Source of the DNA: Spirosoma sp. KUDC1026
GTDB lineage: Bacteria; Bacteroidota; Bacteroidia; Cytophagales; Spirosomataceae
Direction: 5' to 3'
Assembly (NCBI RefSeq): GCF_013375035.1
Contig: NZ_CP056032.1
Span: 372,001 to 436,000 of the forward strand
Length of the DNA stretch: 64,000 nucleotides
Positions 26,797 through 33,987 of this stretch are shown here, piece by piece. How positions within the stretch are numbered: the stretch's first letter is position 1; each line of letters opens with the position of its first letter. The notes beneath the pieces are model-generated. The model did not search any database. It was not told where the DNA came from and saw only the letters and a list, made by a program, of their open reading frames with translations. Both the position numbers and the translations under genes were made by a program.

Positions 26797-26891
26797 AAGG
26801 AGAAAAGCAGGAGGGGAGGAAAGGACGAAGGAAGCGCAAGCCTCTTTCTCCTTTCCTCCCCTCCGCGACGGTGGACCGATCCTTTCTCCTT
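26797..26891. repeat. Purine/pyrimidine inverted repeat with CGGTGGACCGAT core
   Basis: Inner perfect 16-bp stem (26810-26825 with 26849-26864) and an outer AAGGAGAAA/TTTCTCCTT pair near 26797-26806 and 26883-26891. Between inner and outer right arms lies a 20-nt block (26861-26880) that matches 35748-35767 at 16 of 20 positions. It separates the convergent TonB receptor and aminotransferase genes and may also terminate transcription. Confidence 0.75.
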
Positions 26892-26899
26892 CTTGAAAA

Positions 26900-28117
26900 T
26901 TAGTTCAACGTAGCAACAGCGTCCTTTATGCGTTGCACGGCTTCGACCAGCAGTTCGTCGGCAGCAGCCGTCGAAATACGCAGGCAGTTGGGCGCACCAA
27001 AGCCCGAACCCGCTACCGTCGATACGTAGGCCGTATTGAGCAGCCAGGATGCAAAATCGTCCGAGTTATTGATCGTCGTCATACCATCTGATTTTCCGTA
27101 GTAATAACTGATGTCCGGGAAGGCGTAGAAAGCACCTTCGGGCACGTTAACCCGGAAGTTTGGTACGTCTTTCAGAAGGCCCACTACCAGATCACGGCGA
27201 CGCTGATACGCTTTCGTCATCTCTTGTGAGGGTTCCAGCGGGCCCGTCAAGGCGGCCACGGTTGCTTTCTGCGCAATCGAGTTCGTACCGGACGTAACCT
27301 GCCCCTGGAGTTTCTCAACGCCTTCGGCAATCCATTTGGCAGCACCGATATACCCGATTCGCCAGCCAGTCATGGCGAAGCCTTTGGCAACACCGTTTAC
27401 CGTAATAACACGCTCCGCAATTTCCGGAATCGAGCCAATACTAAAATGACCTTCAGGCGTGAAGTTGATGTATTCGTAGATTTCGTCGGCCAGCACATAG
27501 ATGTTTTCGTGACGAGCGACTACGTCGGCGATAGCCCGCAGTTCGGCTTCCGAGTAGATCGAACCGGTTGGGTTATTGGGAGAGGCATACATGACGATCT
27601 TGGTCCGATCGGTAATAGCCGCTTCGAACTGCTCCGGCGTCACTTTGAAGTTGTTCTCGAATGAGCCATCGACCACCACTGCTTTCCCCTCGGCCAGCTT
27701 CACCATTTCGGAATAGCTCACCCAGTATGGCGAGAAGATCACGACTTCGTCTCCCGGATTGACCAACACCTGAATGACGTTCGCCAGCGAGTGTTTGGCA
27801 CCGGTCGAGACAACGATATTTTCGGGTTTCCAGTCAATATTGTTATCCCGTTTGAATTTATCGGCAATGGCTTTGCGCAGATCGGGGTAACCCGCAACCG
27901 GCGAATAGCCATGAAATCCATCATCGATCGCCTTCTTGGCGGCTTCGCAGATGTGCTGGGGTGTCTTGAAATCAGGCTCCCCAACACTCAGACTAATTAC
28001 TTTATGACCCTGCGCAGCCAGTTCACGGGCTTTTTTGGTCATCGCCAGCGTTGACGATTCTTCCAGCGCGTTAATACGATCGGCTAACAAACTCACAGTG
28101 TCGAGCGTGGCAGACAT
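26900..28117 (-). CDS. aspC: Class I pyridoxal-phosphate aminotransferase (aspartate aminotransferase type)
   Basis: 405-residue PLP aminotransferase of the Ibeta subgroup, which typically moves an amino group between aspartate and 2-oxoglutarate. Visible marks are SVGEPDFKTP, YASPNNPTGSIYS, ADEIYEYI, and the PLP lysine (Lys245) in GVAKGFAMTGWRIGYIG. Closely related members act on aromatic amino acids or prephenate, so the exact substrate is open. The ATG at 28117 (MSATLDT) is used; another ATG lies 18 bp upstream. A -7 box at 28155-28162 is close by. Monocistronic. Confidence 0.88.
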   Translation of the reverse strand: MSATLDTVSLLADRINALEESSTLAMTKKARELAAQGHKVISLSVGEPDFKTPQHICEAAKKAIDDGFHGYSPVAGYPDLRKAIADKFKRDNNIDWKPENIVVSTGAKHSLANVIQVLVNPGDEVVIFSPYWVSYSEMVKLAEGKAVVVDGSFENNFKVTPEQFEAAITDRTKIVMYASPNNPTGSIYSEAELRAIADVVARHENIYVLADEIYEYINFTPEGHFSIGSIPEIAERVITVNGVAKGFAMTGWRIGYIGAAKWIAEGVEKLQGQVTSGTNSIAQKATVAALTGPLEPSQEMTKAYQRRRDLVVGLLKDVPNFRVNVPEGAFYAFPDISYYYGKSDGMTTINNSDDFASWLLNTAYVSTVAGSGFGAPNCLRISTAAADELLVEAVQRIKDAVATLN

Positions 28118-28154
28118 AGTAGTATTTTTTGACAATTTGATAACAAACTGAGGG

Positions 28155-28162
28155 CAAAGGTA
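28155..28162 (-). promoter_or_regulatory. -7 box (TACCTTTG) for the aspC-type gene
   Basis: Exact TAnnTTTG match on the minus strand, 37 bp upstream of the ATG at 28117. No -33 TTTG at standard spacing. Confidence 0.45.
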
Positions 28163-28236
28163 CTAGGTTTGAATACCCATGGCATTATTCAACTCACAAT
28201 TTCTATAGTGCTTACTGAACGGAGGTAGTATTTTAT

Positions 28237-28806
28237 TCAAAAACCTATACCTACGTTTAAGTTAAGCTGTAGAGCGAACCCACTAAAGCCATCTAATTTT
28301 ATTGACTGAGGGCTTATTCCTATAGCAGAGTAGTCCGACGATGCAGTTGCCAATGCGCTGTAATAAACCGGACCTAAAGATGCTTCCAAAGCAATTTTAT
28401 CTTTGATAAGCTTCTGGTACCCTAAATTCAATCCGGGGCCTATAAGGTGAACAGATACAGAAGTACTCCACAAGGATAACAGTGACTCTTCAGCCCTTCC
28501 GTAACCGTACGTCAGTGATGGAGCAAAATAGAATCCGTTAGGAGCGCTCTCCCAATCGGATACATAGAATTTATACTGAGGAGTGATAGTGGCAACCTGT
28601 ATTTTGCTGAATAAATCCCTCTTTGAGGTGTAGCCAACAGCTAGTTCGACACTACGGGAATCATTTAATATTCTTTCATACGAAACTAGCACTCCTTTTT
28701 GAAAAACAGATACCAGATCCATCTTTAACACGTTCTGGCTCTGAGCATTACAAAAAAAAGAGGTAAGACCAACGAGGCAGGAAATTAGTAAAAATCTTAT
28801 GTACAT
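28237..28806 (-). CDS. Small outer-membrane beta-barrel-like protein
   Basis: 189-residue exported protein. The signal peptide (about 1-21, ending FFCNAQ) is followed by alternating beta strands (SVELAVGYTSK, YFAPSLTYGYGRA, ALQLNLNVGIGF), and it ends with an aromatic residue as barrel proteins usually do. I do not recognise a specific family. It follows nuoM on the same strand with a 77-bp gap, but its own start is preceded by a 9-bp-arm palindrome (28814-28838), so it is probably regulated apart from complex I. Confidence 0.6.
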   Translation of the reverse strand: MYIRFLLISCLVGLTSFFCNAQSQNVLKMDLVSVFQKGVLVSYERILNDSRSVELAVGYTSKRDLFSKIQVATITPQYKFYVSDWESAPNGFYFAPSLTYGYGRAEESLLSLWSTSVSVHLIGPGLNLGYQKLIKDKIALEASLGPVYYSALATASSDYSAIGISPQSIKLDGFSGFALQLNLNVGIGF

Positions 28807-28813
28807 ATGTTTT

Positions 28814-28838
28814 TTCTGTAAAGATATATTTTACAGAA
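28814..28838. promoter_or_regulatory. 25-bp palindrome just upstream of the outer-membrane protein gene
   Basis: Perfect 9-bp arms (28814-28822 with 28830-28838) around a 7-nt AT spacer, starting 8 bp upstream of the start codon at 28806. It could be an operator or an RNA hairpin near the ribosome-binding region. Confidence 0.5.
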
Positions 28839-28883
28839 CTCGTACATGGTTAATATCTACTAAAAGGAGGTTGGTATAAATCA

Positions 28884-30563
28884 TCATTCAGCCACAAACT
28901 TCAGCATCCACTGCCCGACGGACGCATTTGTCAGATTGAAAACGACGTTGGGGAATAGCCCTATCACCAGGGCCATAAGACCCAGCGGAATTAAAAGCAG
29001 TTTCTCCCGAACCGTCAGATCAGTAAGCACCGCCGTCGTAAACTGCCGTTCCTCAACGGTACGTACCCAGGTTATTCCGAAGAACATCCGCTGTAACGTC
29101 CAAAGGAAATAAGCGGCTGCCAGCAGTAAACCTGTTGTGGACACCGCCGTCATCCAGCCGGGTAAATAGCTGGACTGGAAGCTGCCCATGAGCGTGAACA
29201 ATTCGCCCACAAAACCCGAGAAACCAGGCAGCCCCAGCGAACCAAAGAAAGCAACGGCGGTCAGGATGGTGTACTGTGGCATCAGATGCAGTAAGCCTCT
29301 GTATGAGTCGATACGTCGGTCGTGAGTACGGTCGTACAGTACCCCAACGACCAGGAACAACATAGCCGATAAAACGCCGTGGCTAACCATCTGATAGATG
29401 GCTCCGTTGATGCCCTCACCGGTCAGGGAAGCGACTCCCAGCAGGACAAAACCCATGTGCGATACCGACGAGTAGGCGATCATTTTCTTTACGTCGTTCT
29501 GCGCCAGGGCGTTCAATCCACCGTACACAATTGACAGGGCACCCAGCCCCGCCAAGGGCAGTGCGTACACCATCCCCCCATCCGGGAAGAAATTCCAGAC
29601 GATTCGCAGAAAACCGTAGCCGCCAATCTTCAGCAGGACACCCGCCAGCACAACCGATACGGGTGTCGGCGCTTCGACGTGCGCATCCGGCAGCCAGGTG
29701 TGAACCGGAACAATAGGAAGTTTAATGGCAAAACCCAGAAAGATGGCCCAGAAAGCCAGCATCCGTACTGGCATACCAAACAGAACCAGGTCTGCTCCCG
29801 GATGCAGGAATGCGGTTGGCAGGTAATTATTTCCGTCGGCCAGGTAGCGCATATCGAACGTATGCACCACCTGCGACAGCTCAAGTTGTCTACTTTGTAG
29901 CTGCTCCTGCAGGATTCGGATCACGTCGCTCGTTACCAGCGATACATCGGGCACCAGCCCTGCCTGCACCGCCGTACTGATGGGATCAATCACCGAAATC
30001 GACAACCCAATCATCACGAGCAGAATCAGCAGCGAGCCCAGCAGCGTATAGAGGAAAAACTTAATCGACGCGTATTCCCGACGTGGTCCACCCCACAGCC
30101 CAATCAGGAAATACATCGGCAGGAGCATAAACTCGAAGAAGAGGAAGAACAGAAAGAAATCCAGCGCGACGAAGCAGCCCATAATTGTACCTGTCAGAAG
30201 CAGATACAGTGCGTAGTACGCCTTGAGCTTCTGGGTTATGTTCCAGGAGGATATCACCCCAATCAGCATGACGACCGCCGAGAGTATCACCAGCGGCAGG
30301 CTCATTCCATCAATACCAAGCAGGTAATCGATCGACACTATGCCTAAACTCCCAAGCCGCAATGTAATCCAGTCAGCCTGTTCGAGCAGTTGATAATCAG
30401 CTACGGTAGTATCAAAAGCCAGATAGATAAAAGCAGCCAATACCAGTTCGACAAACGTAACGCCCAACGCAATCCATTTGAAACTGCTGCTTTGCCCCTC
30501 GGGCAGTAGCGCTACCAGCAGGGCACCCAGCAGCGGTAAAAATATCAGTAGCGTAAGAAGCAT
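28884..30563 (-). CDS. nuoM: NADH-quinone oxidoreductase subunit M
   Basis: 559-residue antiporter-like membrane subunit of respiratory complex I, one of the proton-pumping modules. Multiple hydrophobic helices are evident, with the conserved LIGLWGGPRREYASIKFFLYTLLGS and the PIVPVHTWLPDAHVEAPTPVSVVLAGVLLKIGGYG block characteristic of NuoM. An insert of about 60 residues (about 205-255) between helices is longer than in E. coli. It starts 15 bp after nuoL. nuoN, which usually follows, is not here. Confidence 0.95.
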   Translation of the reverse strand: MLLTLLIFLPLLGALLVALLPEGQSSSFKWIALGVTFVELVLAAFIYLAFDTTVADYQLLEQADWITLRLGSLGIVSIDYLLGIDGMSLPLVILSAVVMLIGVISSWNITQKLKAYYALYLLLTGTIMGCFVALDFFLFFLFFEFMLLPMYFLIGLWGGPRREYASIKFFLYTLLGSLLILLVMIGLSISVIDPISTAVQAGLVPDVSLVTSDVIRILQEQLQSRQLELSQVVHTFDMRYLADGNNYLPTAFLHPGADLVLFGMPVRMLAFWAIFLGFAIKLPIVPVHTWLPDAHVEAPTPVSVVLAGVLLKIGGYGFLRIVWNFFPDGGMVYALPLAGLGALSIVYGGLNALAQNDVKKMIAYSSVSHMGFVLLGVASLTGEGINGAIYQMVSHGVLSAMLFLVVGVLYDRTHDRRIDSYRGLLHLMPQYTILTAVAFFGSLGLPGFSGFVGELFTLMGSFQSSYLPGWMTAVSTTGLLLAAAYFLWTLQRMFFGITWVRTVEERQFTTAVLTDLTVREKLLLIPLGLMALVIGLFPNVVFNLTNASVGQWMLKFVAE

Positions 30564-30578
30564 TCTGTCGTCATTAAA

Positions 30579-32468
30579 TTACAAAAGCCACCACAACATC
30601 AGTAGTAAGCCTACGACTGCCGCTGTGATGTAAGATTGAACAAGTCCGTTTTGCACAGAGCGGGTCAGTTTGCCCAGCTGTCCCGCCAGCCAGGCCGCGC
30701 CATTCACTAGCCCATCAACGCCAAACCGGTCAAATCCACTGGCTAGGTGAGCCAGCACGACGGTAGTGACCCCAGTACCGTTCACCGTACCATCGACTAC
30801 CTTCTGATCGGTCTTGTTGAGCCAGTGCGCAAACCGAACCGACGGATTGATGATAGCATAGGTGTACAGGATATCCAGAAAACCATACTCAATAGACAGA
30901 CGTACCACCAACCGATTGGTATCTACCTTTTTCATGCGGAAACCAACCCAGCCGCCAAGCAGCACCAGAGCTATAGAAACTGGGGCTAACCAGACGTACT
31001 CCGCCGATTCAGTCGCTGAAAAAAGATGCAGAAACCAACTGCTATGCGCTGAAACCGGATTGAGCGAAAACCAGAAAGCTATGGACAGAATCGCCAGTAC
31101 CAGCACCGGGCCGCGCATGAGCCAGCTTGGTTCGTGCAGAGGCTCAGTCGATACGGCCTCATTACGGTACTTACCGAAGAAAATGAGCTGCCACTGCCGC
31201 GACATATACAAGGCGGTCATACCCGACGAGACTAGCAACAGGACCGGTATGCCGTAGGCCAGCGAACCGGGCTGCTGCTCGGCCCAGGAGAATACACCAC
31301 CTATCAGGGCTTCCTTCGACAAAAAACCGGATAGCAACGGCACTCCCGACAGAGCAGCCGCGCAGATGGTGTAGCCAATAAACGTCACCGGCATCGCCCG
31401 GCGAAGTCCGCCCATCTGCCGCATATCCTGCGAATGAACCGCGTGAATGATCGAACCGGCACTCAGGAATAAACCGGCTTTGAAGAACGCGTGGGTAAGC
31501 AAATGGAACAGCGCTTCGCTGACGTTACCCGTGCCCATACCCGCCACCATCATCCCAAGTTGCGAAACGGTGGAGAAAGCGAGTACCTTTTTGATATCCG
31601 TCTGGAATATGGCTGAATAGCCACCCCAAAGCGTAGTGATAGTCCCAATCACCGTAATGACAATCAGGGCGTCAGGCGACAACAGCGGATGAACACGCGC
31701 CAGCAGAAAAATACCGGCCGCTACCATTGTAGCCGCGTGAAGCAGCGCTGACACGGGTGTGGGGCCTTCCATGGCGTCGGGAAGCCAGGTCAGCAGCGGA
31801 AACTGCGCCGATTTTCCTACACATCCCATGAACAGGCAGAGCCCGATAACCGTAGCAGGTGCCGTTGCCAGATCGCCATCCAGCAGGACGCTCAGCTCGA
31901 ACGTATCGTAATAGTAATACGTCAGAAAGATCCCCAGCAGGAAACCAATATCCCCTACCCGGTTCATCAGGAACGCTTTTTTGGCAGCCTGCCCGGCAGC
32001 GGGACGATCCGAATAAAAACCAATCAGCAGATAAGATGCTAACCCTACCAATTCCCAGAAGGCGTAGAGTACGATCAGATTTCCCGCCAGCACGATACCC
32101 AGCATGGCTCCCACAAAGAGCTGGAGACTGGAAAAATAGCGGGCTAGTTTGGGTTCGTCGTTGAGGTATTCGATTGAATAAAGCTGTACCAGCAGGGCAA
32201 TGAAATGCACCAGTAGCAGCATGACTGCCGTCAATGTATCCAGCCGGAGACTAAAGTTAACGGGTACATTCGTCAACTGAGCCCAGTTGACAGAGAAGGT
32301 TTCGGCCTGGGCTGGAACCGAGGTGGCAACCAAAATCGATAATACTAATCCGGAGCCCGTAAATACCAGCGCCAGCCCCCCCGCCAGTCGACGCCCGGCA
32401 CTCGCTACGGTCAGGAACCCAGCGAATGGCAGTAGCAGTAAAATGGCAACGAGGAGTGAATGGGACAT
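30579..32468 (-). CDS. nuoL: NADH-quinone oxidoreductase subunit L
   Basis: 629-residue proton-pumping subunit of complex I, with the long lateral helix expected near its C-terminus. The blocks FYAFWELVGLASYLLIGF-like (here LYAFWELVGLASYLLIGFY), PLLTWLPDAMEGPTPVSALLHAATMVAAG and AFFKAGLFLSAGSIIHA are diagnostic. Length is normal. It follows the 2OG-Fe(II) oxygenase gene by 61 bp and precedes nuoM by 15 bp, so it is in the same operon. Confidence 0.95.
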   Translation of the reverse strand: MSHSLLVAILLLLPFAGFLTVASAGRRLAGGLALVFTGSGLVLSILVATSVPAQAETFSVNWAQLTNVPVNFSLRLDTLTAVMLLLVHFIALLVQLYSIEYLNDEPKLARYFSSLQLFVGAMLGIVLAGNLIVLYAFWELVGLASYLLIGFYSDRPAAGQAAKKAFLMNRVGDIGFLLGIFLTYYYYDTFELSVLLDGDLATAPATVIGLCLFMGCVGKSAQFPLLTWLPDAMEGPTPVSALLHAATMVAAGIFLLARVHPLLSPDALIVITVIGTITTLWGGYSAIFQTDIKKVLAFSTVSQLGMMVAGMGTGNVSEALFHLLTHAFFKAGLFLSAGSIIHAVHSQDMRQMGGLRRAMPVTFIGYTICAAALSGVPLLSGFLSKEALIGGVFSWAEQQPGSLAYGIPVLLLVSSGMTALYMSRQWQLIFFGKYRNEAVSTEPLHEPSWLMRGPVLVLAILSIAFWFSLNPVSAHSSWFLHLFSATESAEYVWLAPVSIALVLLGGWVGFRMKKVDTNRLVVRLSIEYGFLDILYTYAIINPSVRFAHWLNKTDQKVVDGTVNGTGVTTVVLAHLASGFDRFGVDGLVNGAAWLAGQLGKLTRSVQNGLVQSYITAAVVGLLLMLWWLL

Positions 32469-32529
32469 TAGGCACAGGGGCAGTTACGGCCGCAAATATC
32501 CAGATTGATGACTGGGGAAACAAACCAAC

Positions 32530-33135
32530 TCAACTTGTTTTCAGCCAGCCCGTCACGCTCAATCGCTCTCGGGTGGCAGGCAGGACCTCATGTTCTAACA
32601 GGCCACTTTCAAAACAGACTAACCGCCCCCCAACTGGCTCAATCGTAATAGTCTGCTCGTTCCCGGCTTCGTCAGGCAGATAAAGAGCCAGTTGTCCGCC
32701 GTCGCTTTCCTGCCAGTCTGGGTTAAGGTAACAGATGACCGACAGCTTCCGGCGCGAGTCGCTGCGAAACTGATCGAGGTGTCGTTTGTAGAACGTACCG
32801 GGCGGGTAGAGCGCGTAGTGAAATTCATAATCCCGCAGGCCCAGGTAACAGGTTCGGTTGACGTAGTCCACGAACTGCCCGATACGTTTCAGGAAAGCCG
32901 CTTCTTCAGGGGTGCTATCGGTTTCGTCCAGCCACAAAATTTCATCGCCCCGGATTTGCCGCTCAACAACCGTATTCTGGTTACCGATACCCGCCGATTT
33001 AAACGTCCCGGCTGTCCGGCGCTCGCGCAGGCGGTTGGCCAGGGTATTCACCTCGTCTACGGTCAGGAAATCGTCCGCAATGCCGTAGCCAGTAGTTAGA
33101 ATTCCGTCAATAATTGGTTCGAACTGGTCCTCCAT
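32530..33135 (-). CDS. 2OG-Fe(II) oxygenase, prolyl-4-hydroxylase-like
   Basis: 201-residue dioxygenase with a double-stranded beta-helix core. The iron ligands fit HxD...H: His119 and Asp121 in KRHLDQF, and His182 in LLEHEVLP; Arg191 (RERLSVTGW) should bind the 2-oxoglutarate carboxylate. RRKLSVICYLNPDW and the GGQLALY strand place it near bacterial prolyl-4-hydroxylases of the PHD/egl-9 type. Its ATG shares a base with the nuoK stop (TGATG), so it is translationally coupled inside the complex I operon, between nuoK and nuoL, an unusual place. A preceding GTG is a possible start one codon earlier. Substrate unknown; the proline-rich NuoI tail is a candidate. Confidence 0.85.
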   Translation of the reverse strand: MEDQFEPIIDGILTTGYGIADDFLTVDEVNTLANRLRERRTAGTFKSAGIGNQNTVVERQIRGDEILWLDETDSTPEEAAFLKRIGQFVDYVNRTCYLGLRDYEFHYALYPPGTFYKRHLDQFRSDSRRKLSVICYLNPDWQESDGGQLALYLPDEAGNEQTITIEPVGGRLVCFESGLLEHEVLPATRERLSVTGWLKTS

Positions 33136-33446
33136 CACTGTTTCAATTCGTTGAGTTTATCCAGTTGCACCGTTCGGAAGTGGCAATAAACCTGCAAGAC
33201 AATCGCCAGTGCCACCGCCGATTCTGCGGCCGCCACGACCATAACGAACAAGGCCAGCATCTGTCCCTGTAGTCGGTCCGGGTCGTACTGACTGAAGGCA
33301 ACCAGATTGATATTGACAGCATTAAGCATCAGTTCAATACCCATTAACACCACGATGGCATGCCGTTTAAGCAGGACGACTGCCAGCCCTATGCTGAACA
33401 GCGCGGCCCCAACCAGCAAAAACATATAACTATTAACGGCCTGCAT
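33135..33446 (-). CDS. nuoK: NADH-quinone oxidoreductase subunit K
   Basis: 103-residue, three-helix membrane subunit of complex I. The block GIELMLNAVNINLVAF carries the conserved membrane glutamate (in GIELML), and a second one lies in VAAAESAVALAI. The ATG at 33446 (MQAVNSY) gives the normal NuoK length; it overlaps the nuoJ end by 14 bp, showing coupled translation. Its stop overlaps the start of the oxygenase gene by one base. Confidence 0.95.
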   Translation of the reverse strand: MQAVNSYMFLLVGAALFSIGLAVVLLKRHAIVVLMGIELMLNAVNINLVAFSQYDPDRLQGQMLALFVMVVAAAESAVALAIVLQVYCHFRTVQLDKLNELKQ

Positions 33447-33975
33447 TTTTCTTTGAATTAAGGATTGGTGCTGCCAGATACGTAGCACCAACCAACGCTG
33501 CCAGCAACAGGATACCTATCAATTCGAACGGTAAGACCGATTCGGTCATAAGCTGCTTACCGATGGTTGTAATGGTGCTTTGCCAGCCAATAGGCTGGGA
33601 GAAAATCAGGAAATTAGCCCGCGCCAGTAACGTATACAAAGCCGCAAACAGACTTCCGGAAACCAGTAGCGCGACTACCCAGCTCCGGTTCAGACTAGGC
33701 ACCTGGTTAGGTACCTGACTATTCATATCACCCGGCGGCTCTGGTTTATGGGTCAGCATGACGCCAAAAACCACCAGCACAAGTACCCCACCTACGTAGA
33801 TCATTAACTGGGCAATCGCCAGGAAATCGGCGCTAGCCAGGACGAACAAACCCGCTACGCCGAATAAAGTCAAGAGCAAAAAGAAGGCCGCGTATAACAC
33901 GTTCTTCGTTAGCAGGACGGCCAATGCACTGCCGATGGTGAGGATGGCAAACCCGTAAAAAGCTAGTTGAATCAC
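33433..33975 (-). CDS. nuoJ: NADH-quinone oxidoreductase subunit J
   Basis: 180-residue five-helix membrane subunit of complex I. The conserved helix LASADFLAIAQLMIYVGGVLVLVVFGVML is diagnostic. Length is normal for the family. It lies 12 bp downstream of nuoI and overlaps nuoK by 14 bp in the operon. Confidence 0.95.
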   Translation of the reverse strand: MIQLAFYGFAILTIGSALAVLLTKNVLYAAFFLLLTLFGVAGLFVLASADFLAIAQLMIYVGGVLVLVVFGVMLTHKPEPPGDMNSQVPNQVPSLNRSWVVALLVSGSLFAALYTLLARANFLIFSQPIGWQSTITTIGKQLMTESVLPFELIGILLLAALVGATYLAAPILNSKKNAGR

Positions 33976-33987
33976 TGACGTAACAGA

